This document shows positions 57,696 to 64,000 of a DNA stretch of 64,000 bases, in pieces (the first letter of the stretch is position 1; each line of letters starts with the position of its first letter). The stretch is from Paenibacillus sp. V4I7 (lineage in GTDB: Bacteria; Bacillota; Bacilli; Paenibacillales; NBRC-103111). The translations under genes and the position numbers were made by a program. The DNA is taken from contig NZ_JAUSZD010000002.1 in the NCBI RefSeq assembly GCF_030817275.1, positions 186,001 through 250,000 of the forward strand. The letters run 5' to 3'. Below the pieces are notes generated by a model. The model was not told the DNA's origin, ran no database searches, and was given only the letters and a program-made list of their open reading frames with translations.

Positions 57696-58805
57696 ATGCT
57701 AGAACGCTATGGACATGGAGGCGACCTTTGGACGGCAGAAGAAGCCTTTGGCCGTCCAAAGGAGCAATTCTTGGATTTCAGCTCGAATATGAATCCGTTA
57801 GGTCCTCCTTCGGTTGTTAAGCATATTCTCAGAGACGAGTGGCGTGATATGGTCAAATATCCCGACCCCGCCGTGCGTGAACTTAGAAACAAGCTATCGT
57901 TGAAATATGATATCGGAGTGGAATGCATACTGGTTGGCAACGGAGCAGCGGAGCTGATTGACCTGATCGCGCGAGTGTTAAAGCCCTCTGTAACAGGATT
58001 AGCGAGGCCCTCTTTTAGCGAGTATGAAGAAGCGATCCATAAATCAGGTGGCGGTATTTACAACATCTCTCTGTCGCACATGCACAATTTTGAATTGCAG
58101 CAGCAAGATATCGAAGCCTCTTATTCGGCTGTGGATTTGTTCTTTCTAGGGCATCCGAATAATCCAACAGGAAAGCTGGTCCCTCGTCAAGTGTTGGACA
58201 TGCTTATGCAGAGTAACCGTAGATTGGTGCTTGATGAAGCCTTCATGGATTTTGTACCGAATGAACAGGAACACACTTTACTCAAGCTTGCTTCCACGAG
58301 TCAGCAGCTTGTCGTCATCCGCTCGATGACGAAATTTTATTCCATCCCGGGTATACGCTTAGGCTTTATGGTGGCTCACCCTGATCTGATTCGGCAAATT
58401 CAACATCTTCAGGTGCAGTGGAGCGTAAACTATTTAGCGCAGCGCATCGGAACTGCTGTGCTTGATGATTTGGATTTTGAGCAGTCCAGCTGGCAGTGGC
58501 TGCAAGAAGAGAAGCCATGGCTCACTCAGCAGCTCGAGCAATTGGGTCTTGAGGTCGTGGCTAGTGATGTGAATTTTTTGCTTTTTTCGTTTCCTGAGCG
58601 GATGGGTATCGATGTGAAGATGGCGCAGAAGCATTTGGGGCACCAAGGGATATTAATCCGAGATGCGTCTTTATTTGAAGGTCTCAATAAACGCTATTGC
58701 CGGGTTGCGGTACGTCTTCGCGAAGACAACGAACGGTTAATATCTGGGTTACGTCACATGTTGGCAGAATTCATGCAGAACCGGGGGCAAGCTGATGACG
58801 AATAA
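57696..58805 (+). CDS. cobD: Threonine-phosphate decarboxylase (CobD/CobC aminotransferase-like)
   Basis: About 369 residues of PLP fold type I, HisC-like. FSSNMNPLGPP (about 28-38) is the CobD hallmark; GHPNNPTGKLVP, LDEAFMDF and the PLP Lys in RSMTKFYSIPGIRLGF follow. It makes (R)-1-amino-2-propanol phosphate used by CbiB. ATG 57696 has AAAGGAG 9 bases upstream. Unlike the tightly packed genes before it, it is separated by the 290-base dyad array, so it may be differently controlled. Confidence 0.93.
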   Translation: MLERYGHGGDLWTAEEAFGRPKEQFLDFSSNMNPLGPPSVVKHILRDEWRDMVKYPDPAVRELRNKLSLKYDIGVECILVGNGAAELIDLIARVLKPSVTGLARPSFSEYEEAIHKSGGGIYNISLSHMHNFELQQQDIEASYSAVDLFFLGHPNNPTGKLVPRQVLDMLMQSNRRLVLDEAFMDFVPNEQEHTLLKLASTSQQLVVIRSMTKFYSIPGIRLGFMVAHPDLIRQIQHLQVQWSVNYLAQRIGTAVLDDLDFEQSSWQWLQEEKPWLTQQLEQLGLEVVASDVNFLLFSFPERMGIDVKMAQKHLGHQGILIRDASLFEGLNKRYCRVAVRLREDNERLISGLRHMLAEFMQNRGQADDE

Positions 58806-60399
58806 GACTATGCAAGCTGCAACATTGATGGTCCAGGGCACAGCTTCCGACGTGGGGAAAAGCATTTTAACAGCAGCACTGTGCCGCATTCTAGTTCAAG
58901 ACGGCTGGCAAACGGCACCATTTAAGTCGCAAAATATGTCTCTTAATTCTTATGTTACCTTTGATGGCAAAGAGATTGGCCGAGCACAAGGAGTTCAGGC
59001 GGATGCCTGTCGTATTTTAGCCACAACGGATATGAATCCGATCCTGCTTAAGCCGAAGCAAGACATGGTTGCTCAGGTTGTTGTTCACGGTAAACCGTAC
59101 TCTGATTTAGATGCAAGGACGTATAGAGAGTCCTATTTGCCGCAGGCTGAAGTGATCGTGAAGGAAGCTTTAATCCGGCTGCGCAGTCAATATGATGTAG
59201 TGGTGCTAGAGGGGGCGGGAAGTCCAGCTGAGGTTAATCTGAAGGACCGCGATATTGTAAATATGCGGCTGGCGGGTTGGGCGGACGCTCCTGTGCTTCT
59301 TGTTGCTGATATTGATCGTGGAGGCGTATTTGCATCCATCGTAGGCACTTTGGAGATCTTGACACCGGAGGAAAGAGACCGTGTTAAGGGCTTTATTATT
59401 AATAAGTTTCGTGGAGATGTTAGTCTGCTGAAACCGGGCTTGGATTGGCTAGAGGAGAGGACGGGGAAACCGGTTCTTGGGGTTATTCCTTATCTGCCGC
59501 AGTTAGGCATTGAGGATGAGGACTCAGCGTCACTAGATTCTAAGCGCATGCAGAGTAAACGGAATGAGAGCTCTCAAGGGAAACAGGCAGATCAGCTGGA
59601 TATCGCGGTTATTCGCTTGCCTCGTCTCTCAAATTTTACGGATTTCGATCCCCTGCAAGAGGAGAAAGATGTCCATTTCCGCTATATTACCCACCTATCC
59701 GAATGGGGTGAACCGGATGTCGTTTTGCTCCCAGGCAGCAAGAATACCATGGACGATTTACGGTATTTGAACGAATCTGGTCTGGCAGAGCGAGTGAAGG
59801 TTTTCGCGCAATCAGAGAATGGTTGGGTCGCTGGTATTTGTGCAGGCTATCAGATGCTAGGCGCCAAGCTGCTTGATCCAAATGGCTACGAATCAGATCA
59901 TCCTGAGCTAGAGGGACTAGGGCTTTTACCAACGGAGACTGTCTTTACTTCCGATAAACGGACCGTTCAAGTTCAGGGAAGCAGCACACTTTTTACTGAA
60001 AATAGCTCTGGAATTGCCATTGATGGCTATGAAATCCACATGGGGCGGACGCGTTATTTGCAAGAAATGGTAACGCCTTTCCAGATTAAGGCTCTTACCA
60101 GCTTCGATGATGAAAGCTCTGATAATGTGCTGCACGGAGACGGGGCAGCTGCGGATCATGGGCGTGTTTGGGGGACGTATTTACACGGGATTTTACATAA
60201 TGATGACTTCCGCAGAGCCTGGTTAAATCGTATTCGCAAGCATAAAGGATTATCCCTAATCGAGGGTGGCCTTCGTTTTAAAGAACGTCGAGAAGCTGCT
60301 TTCGATAGATTGGCTGACCACGTTAGATGTCACTTGGATATGAATCGTGTTTATGAGATGATGGATATATCAAAGCCTTGGAAAAGGGAGGATGTTTAA
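58795..60399 (+). CDS. cbiP: Cobyric acid synthase
   Basis: 534 residues. N-terminal dethiobiotin-synthetase-like domain (MVQGTASDVGKSILTAAL, P-loop; QNMSLNSYVT; VLEGAGSPAEVNL), and C-terminal class I amidotransferase with nucleophile Cys in GICAGYQMLG (near residue 348) and His in WGTYLHGILHND. It amidates four carboxyls of adenosylcobyrinic acid diamide. Its start overlaps cobD by 11 bases. Corrin-ring genes are not in the window, so its substrate must come from genes elsewhere or from salvage. Residues about 245-270 (SKRMQSKRNESSQGKQ) are a polar insertion. Confidence 0.96.
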   Translation: MTNKTMQAATLMVQGTASDVGKSILTAALCRILVQDGWQTAPFKSQNMSLNSYVTFDGKEIGRAQGVQADACRILATTDMNPILLKPKQDMVAQVVVHGKPYSDLDARTYRESYLPQAEVIVKEALIRLRSQYDVVVLEGAGSPAEVNLKDRDIVNMRLAGWADAPVLLVADIDRGGVFASIVGTLEILTPEERDRVKGFIINKFRGDVSLLKPGLDWLEERTGKPVLGVIPYLPQLGIEDEDSASLDSKRMQSKRNESSQGKQADQLDIAVIRLPRLSNFTDFDPLQEEKDVHFRYITHLSEWGEPDVVLLPGSKNTMDDLRYLNESGLAERVKVFAQSENGWVAGICAGYQMLGAKLLDPNGYESDHPELEGLGLLPTETVFTSDKRTVQVQGSSTLFTENSSGIAIDGYEIHMGRTRYLQEMVTPFQIKALTSFDDESSDNVLHGDGAAADHGRVWGTYLHGILHNDDFRRAWLNRIRKHKGLSLIEGGLRFKERREAAFDRLADHVRCHLDMNRVYEMMDISKPWKREDV

Positions 60400-60400
60400 A

Positions 60401-60970
60401 ATGAAAATTTATACTCGAACTGGCGATGCGGGGCAAACAGGCGTAATCGGTGGCCGTGTGGATAAAGATGATGATCGTGTTGAGGCTTATGGCACAACGG
60501 ATGAACTGAATTGTTATGTGGGTCAGGCGATGAGCTTTATGGATCCTGAGAAGTACCCCGATTTACTCCCGGATTTGCTGCAGGTGCAGCATGAGTTGTT
60601 TGATTGCGGTTCAGACCTCGCTCTCTTGAAGCAAGAGCTGCGCCCTTATAAAGTAACCGCAGAAATGGTCGATATGCTGGAGACTTGGATTGATAAATAC
60701 GATGCCGAAACACCGGATATTACACGATTCATTTTGCCGGGCGGAGGTACTGTATCATCCACACTTCATGTTTGCCGTACCGTATGCCGTAGAGCAGAAC
60801 GCAGGGTGGTAACGCTTGCGCGAACACAAGCAATTAATCCAGAAGTGCGCAGATACTTGAACCGACTGTCCGATTTGTTCTTCACCATTGCCCGCACTGC
60901 GAATCACCGTGAAGGTATTACAGATGTGGAGTATGTGCGCAGCGCTGAGGTGTTTAGACGCAAATCATGA
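60401..60970 (+). CDS. pduO: ATP:cob(I)alamin adenosyltransferase (PduO type)
   Basis: About 189 residues: YTRTGDAGQTGVIGGRVDKDDDRVEAYGTTDELNCYVG at the start, FILPGGG and VCRRAERRV in the middle, and LNRLSDLFFTIAR near the end, all typical of the trimeric PduO-type enzyme. It adds the adenosyl group to cobalt. ATG 60401 with AGGAGG about 8 bases upstream is preferred to the ATG at 60392 used in the longer frame. Confidence 0.96.
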   Translation: MKIYTRTGDAGQTGVIGGRVDKDDDRVEAYGTTDELNCYVGQAMSFMDPEKYPDLLPDLLQVQHELFDCGSDLALLKQELRPYKVTAEMVDMLETWIDKYDAETPDITRFILPGGGTVSSTLHVCRTVCRRAERRVVTLARTQAINPEVRRYLNRLSDLFFTIARTANHREGITDVEYVRSAEVFRRKS

Positions 60971-61908
60971 GTTATTATGAACCGTTAGTATACATCGTAC
61001 CGCCGGAGGAAGAGGGCTTCATTCTCAAAACGGTGCTGCAAAAAAGGTTGATGGTCTCTCGCAAATTGCTATCCCGCATTAAATTAACCGAGAAGGGCAT
61101 AACGGTGAATGGGGTTAGACAATATATCAATATTAAGGTGAAGGCTGGCGATCGTGTAGAGATTCGTATGGAAGAAGAGCAGTCTGAGGATATCTTGCCG
61201 CAGGATATCCCTCTGCACATTCTGCATGAGGATGAGCATCTATTGATACTAGCTAAAGATGCCGGTATCATCGTACATCCGACGCATGGGCATTATTTGA
61301 ACACGATCGCCAATGGCGTCGTGTATCACTGGCAGCAAGCGGGTATTACGTGCCGTTTCCGTCCCGTGCATAGGCTTGACCAAGAAACCTCAGGTGTTTT
61401 GGCAATCGCAAAGACACCCTATGTGCACCAGCAAATATCAGAGCAGATGATTCAGCATCAGGTAAAAAAAGAATACCTGGCCTTTGTGTGGGGCTTCGTC
61501 ACAGCGAAAAGCGGAACAATCAATGAACCCATTGATCGCGATCCTGAACTGCCGCATGTTCGTATCGTTACCCCGGGCGGTTATTCGGCAGTAACTCATT
61601 ATGAGGTCGTGGAACAATTCGCGCATGCCGCTTTAGTTCGAATATGGCTTGAAACCGGTCGGACACATCAAATTCGTGTGCATATGCGCCATTTGGGACA
61701 TCCGCTGCTCGGAGATAAAATGTACACACTTCCAGAGTTTGAGCAGAGTTTATCAGCAGTAGAAGTCAATGAACGACTGGGTCGTCAGGCTTTGCACGCT
61801 TATAAACTGGGCTTTGTGCATCCAGGAACAAGGGAGTGGACGGAGTTTAATGCTCCACTGCCTGCAGATTTATCTGTTTTACAGGCATGGCTGAAAGAAA
61901 GCAACTAG
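60967..61908 (+). CDS. RluA family pseudouridine synthase
   Basis: 313 residues. An N-terminal S4-like RNA-binding domain (LSRIKLTEKGITVNGVRQYINIKVKAGDRVEI) precedes the catalytic domain with HRLDQETSGVLAIAKTP (catalytic Asp) and RTHQIRVHMRHLGHPLLGD. It isomerises uridines in rRNA or tRNA. It overlaps the end of the adenosyltransferase gene by 4 bases, so it rides on the cobalamin transcript without an obvious functional link. Confidence 0.95.
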   Translation: MSYYEPLVYIVPPEEEGFILKTVLQKRLMVSRKLLSRIKLTEKGITVNGVRQYINIKVKAGDRVEIRMEEEQSEDILPQDIPLHILHEDEHLLILAKDAGIIVHPTHGHYLNTIANGVVYHWQQAGITCRFRPVHRLDQETSGVLAIAKTPYVHQQISEQMIQHQVKKEYLAFVWGFVTAKSGTINEPIDRDPELPHVRIVTPGGYSAVTHYEVVEQFAHAALVRIWLETGRTHQIRVHMRHLGHPLLGDKMYTLPEFEQSLSAVEVNERLGRQALHAYKLGFVHPGTREWTEFNAPLPADLSVLQAWLKESN

Positions 61909-61916
61909 ATAAACAG

Positions 61917-61947
61917 AAACCATCCCTTGTGTAGGATGGTTTTTCTT
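61917..61947 (+). terminator. Rho-independent terminator ending the cobalamin operon
   Basis: AAACCATCC pairs with GGATGGTTT around CTTGTGTA, followed by TTTCTTT. Confidence 0.85.
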
Positions 61948-62036
61948 TGTTATAACTTGACTTTCCTTATCAATTCGATCAGAATTTTAAGTAGTTCGTT
62001 TCATATCAACTTAGACTTAAAGGAGCTTTAAACATC

Positions 62037-62402
62037 ATGGGAGTAAAAGTATTTTGTTACGATAAATGCGGGACATGCCGTAGTGCCGTAAAGTGGTTGA
62101 AAGATCATCATGTAGATATTACAGAAAATGTCGCTTTATTCGATACGCCGCCCTCTGCCAAGGAATTGGCTAAGCTGCTTAGTGATAGCGGTCTGGAAAT
62201 CAAAAAGTTTTTTAATACGTCCGGAGAAGTATATAAAGAGATGAGTCTGAAAGACAAACTTCCAAACATGTCGCAAGAGCAAATGCTCGCATTGCTTGCC
62301 TCGAACGGCAGGTTGATTAAGCGTCCAATCGTAACCGATGGCCATAAAGTAACAGTAGGCTTCAAGGAAGCAGTGTATGACGAAGTATGGGCGAAGGGGT
62401 GA
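62037..62402 (+). CDS. ArsC/Spx family protein (MgsR/YffB-like)
   Basis: 121 residues with a thioredoxin-like ArsC fold: YDKCGTCRSAVKWLKDH carries a Cys-x2-Cys redox pair (residues 10 and 13), followed by LIKRPIVTDGHKVTVGF, the usual RP-loop. Members are arsenate reductase-like enzymes or RNA polymerase-binding regulators of thiol stress (Spx, MgsR). The end lacks the Spx-type RxxxR/KPY segment, so the enzyme-like YffB group is more likely. AAAGGAG precedes the ATG. The M50 protease gene follows within 10 bases. Confidence 0.9.
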   Translation: MGVKVFCYDKCGTCRSAVKWLKDHHVDITENVALFDTPPSAKELAKLLSDSGLEIKKFFNTSGEVYKEMSLKDKLPNMSQEQMLALLASNGRLIKRPIVTDGHKVTVGFKEAVYDEVWAKG

Positions 62403-62409
62403 TCTTAGG

Positions 62410-63507
62410 TTGGAAGAGAAGAAGAAACGGTCAGGTAAAAAGTCACCACTAGCCATTGGTGGTTTCATAGCTGTTCTATTATCCCAAGGGAAGCTGCTCT
62501 TAGGCTTACTAAAGCTTGGTAAAGCTGGCGGAGCCATCATCTCGATGTTCATTACAATTTGGGCCTATGCCTATCTCGCCCCATTGCCCTTTGCGATTGG
62601 TATTGTTCTGATGATTCTGATTCATGAGCTCGGTCATGTTTTCGCTGCCAAGATGAAGGGGCTTCCAGTGTCAGCGCCAGTATTTATTCCTTTTCTTGGA
62701 GCACTGATTACAATGAAAAAGAATCCTACCGATGCAGCAACAGAAGCGTTTATTGGCATAGGAGGCCCTATTCTTGGGACCGTTGGTGGCGTGGCCGCTT
62801 TTGGTTTGGGTGTATATACCGATTCTCCTGTCATTGTTTCGGTTGCCTATGCCGCATTCTATTTAAACTTAATTAATTTACTCCCTATTCATCCTTTAGA
62901 TGGTGGGCGAATTTCTACAGCAGTAACTCGTTGGTTATGGATTCTAGGTTTAATCGGCGGTTTGGTATTTATTTTCTATATAAATAGCCGTGTAAGTCAA
63001 CTTATTTTCTTTGCCATATGGGCCATGTTTGCTTGGGATTTGTATAAAAAATACGTGAAATTCAGAAATCGAGAAGAGCTTCTTTCGGTTTCGACTCGGT
63101 TTGATTTTGCGGCTGATCATCTGCTCCAGCAGGGATATATCATTCCAGGTGAAAATCACACACGAGATTTAGAATATACGACTTACTCGGATTTGCAGGG
63201 CCCGGGGGAAAGTAGACAAACCATAGTGATGTACTGGCAGGGGATCGGATTCGAGGGTCATGCTTTATTGCCTCAGCAATCCATCATTAAAAGAGTGCAG
63301 TTAATCAAAGTGGAACGTATGCAGAAAGAAAATGGGTTTAATTTAGGGTTACAAATAAAAGTGGATTATTCACCTCTAGGGATACAGGAGCGTTACTATG
63401 ATGTTCCTGCGAAAACACGCTGGAAATTCGGAATCGCTTATCTTGCGCTCGTTTTGTTTTTGCTTTATATGATAAGACTTGTTCATCAAGTGGGAATTAT
63501 CGACTAA
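62410..63507 (+). CDS. Site-2 protease family (M50) membrane metalloprotease
   Basis: About 365 residues. After a basic tail, membrane helices carry the zinc motif HELGH (in ILIHELGHVFAAKMKG, about residues 75-79) and the third ligand in LLPIHPLDGGRIST, as in YwhC-like peptidases. A C-terminal soluble domain of about 150 residues and a last membrane helix follow (LALVLFLLYMIRLVHQ). It should cleave within the membrane; the substrate is unknown. Start TTG 62410 with AAGGGG about 10 bases upstream is preferred to the ATG at 62377 inside the previous gene. Confidence 0.88.
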   Translation: MEEKKKRSGKKSPLAIGGFIAVLLSQGKLLLGLLKLGKAGGAIISMFITIWAYAYLAPLPFAIGIVLMILIHELGHVFAAKMKGLPVSAPVFIPFLGALITMKKNPTDAATEAFIGIGGPILGTVGGVAAFGLGVYTDSPVIVSVAYAAFYLNLINLLPIHPLDGGRISTAVTRWLWILGLIGGLVFIFYINSRVSQLIFFAIWAMFAWDLYKKYVKFRNREELLSVSTRFDFAADHLLQQGYIIPGENHTRDLEYTTYSDLQGPGESRQTIVMYWQGIGFEGHALLPQQSIIKRVQLIKVERMQKENGFNLGLQIKVDYSPLGIQERYYDVPAKTRWKFGIAYLALVLFLLYMIRLVHQVGIID

Positions 63508-63573
63508 AGTTTCAAGTTCTACTCCTATTAATTACTGATATGAAGTGAATTCATCATAAAGAGGATATAAACC

Positions 63574-64000
63574 ATGAAAATTACAGGATCAAAGAGACTT
63601 GGTCAACTAGGATCGGCTATTTTTTCAGAAGTAGCAGATTGGAAGAGAGAGGTTATGAACCAAGGGGTAGACGTCATAGATTTAGGTATAGGAAGCCCTG
63701 ATCTACCTCCTTCTGATCGAATTATTGAAGCGATTACTGAAGCCGTTCGTAACCCCGCGCATTACGGTTATCCAACATCGGAAGGGAGTTTAGCGTTTCG
63801 AGAAACGGTTGCCAGATGGTACCGCTATAGATTCGGTGTGGAGCTGAGTCCGGAAAGTGAAATATTAACTCTGATGGGCTCACAAGATGGTCTTGCTCAC
63901 TTAGCGCTTTCACTCTGTGATCCTGGGGACATTGCTATTGTCCCTGATCCAGGTTACCCCATATATTCGGCAAGTCTCGTGCTGGCGGGAGTCGAACCTT
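63574..64000 (+). CDS. PLP-dependent aminotransferase, 5' part (truncated by window end)
   Basis: 142 codons are present: SAIFSEVADWKREVMNQGVDVIDLGIGSPDLPPSDRIIEAI and YGYPTSEGSLAFRETVARWYRYRFGVELSP, then GSQDGLAHLALSLCDPGD and DPGYPIY. This is the N-terminal part of a class I/II aminotransferase most similar to LL-diaminopimelate aminotransferase-like or PatA-like enzymes. The PLP Lys lies beyond the window. AGAGG precedes the ATG. Confidence 0.9.
   Translation, partial: MKITGSKRLGQLGSAIFSEVADWKREVMNQGVDVIDLGIGSPDLPPSDRIIEAITEAVRNPAHYGYPTSEGSLAFRETVARWYRYRFGVELSPESEILTLMGSQDGLAHLALSLCDPGDIAIVPDPGYPIYSASLVLAGVEP

Noticed and set aside
57403-57820. Short plus-strand frames over the dyad array
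   Set aside because: No ribosome binding sites; they read through palindromes and into cobD in another frame.

Overview
The window looks like chromosomal DNA of a spore-forming, low-to-mid GC Firmicute, most probably a Paenibacillus or close relative. Grounds: a T-box in front of pheST, the Firmicute order pheS-pheT-zapA-cvpA-mutS2, a Spo0E-type phosphatase, a CD3324-type regulator, a DUF2203 protein, strong AGGAGG-type ribosome binding sites, frequent TTG/GTG starts and many hairpin-plus-T-run terminators. No tRNA, rRNA, cas genes or intact insertion sequence were seen.

Layout. 1-0.7 kb: tail of an unknown gene, then a YbjQ-type protein and a small membrane protein on the minus strand. 0.8-4.4 kb: an esterase followed by pxpB-pxpC-pxpA (5-oxoprolinase); pxpC and pxpA are separated by a tract of 7-8 bp tandem repeats. 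4.4-5.6 kb: two short transcription units, each with a very short peptide frame, then a CD3324-type regulator. 5.6-8.9 kb: AraC regulator, Gfo/Idh/MocA dehydrogenase, sugar isomerase and a gamma-glutamylcyclotransferase-like protein. 9-13.1 kb: signalling block (single receiver, Hpt-REC-GGDEF-REC cyclase, PAS histidine kinase). 13.1-19 kb: MarR/DoxX pair sharing an operator, PhzF, NikR, DUF2203, a CopC-CopD fusion, a small unknown protein and an SDR. 19.1-27.5 kb: an alpha-1,6-mannan utilisation locus (GntR-LacI regulator, GH125, ABC sugar importer without its own ATPase, two GH76 enzymes). 27.5-31.7 kb: minus-strand glutaminase, aldo/keto reductase, DHA2 drug exporter and its MarR regulator.

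31.8-43 kb: T-box, pheS, pheT, a 512-residue ZapA with a very long repetitive coiled coil, cvpA, then an accessory insert (two C-rich minisatellites, three copies of a dyad, an IS1595-like protein lacking its catalytic domain, a cupredoxin lipoprotein, a YvlD-like membrane protein) and mutS2. 43-47.9 kb: pspA, DUF350, a 27-residue membrane microprotein, a frameshifted zinc-ribbon gene, an MFS protein, cysK and a short GNAT-like protein. 48-50.7 kb: Lrp regulator with an aminotransferase, a Spo0E-like protein and a lipoprotein.

50.6-61.9 kb: cobalamin uptake and nucleotide-loop assembly under a cobalamin riboswitch: substrate-binding protein, permease, ATPase, cobT, cobU, cbiB, cobS, an array of four helically phased dyads, cobD, cbiP, an ATP:corrinoid adenosyltransferase and an RluA pseudouridine synthase. 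The window closes with an ArsC/Spx-like protein, an M50 protease and a truncated aminotransferase.

The most unusual observations are the gap-free run of 21 eleven-residue repeats in ZapA, the repeat tract flanked by a 9 bp duplication between pxpC and pxpA, the paired micro-peptide transcripts at 4.7-5.15 kb, the dyads next to the truncated transposase-like protein, and the phased dyad array before cobD. All functions are assigned by reading motifs; no database search was run.
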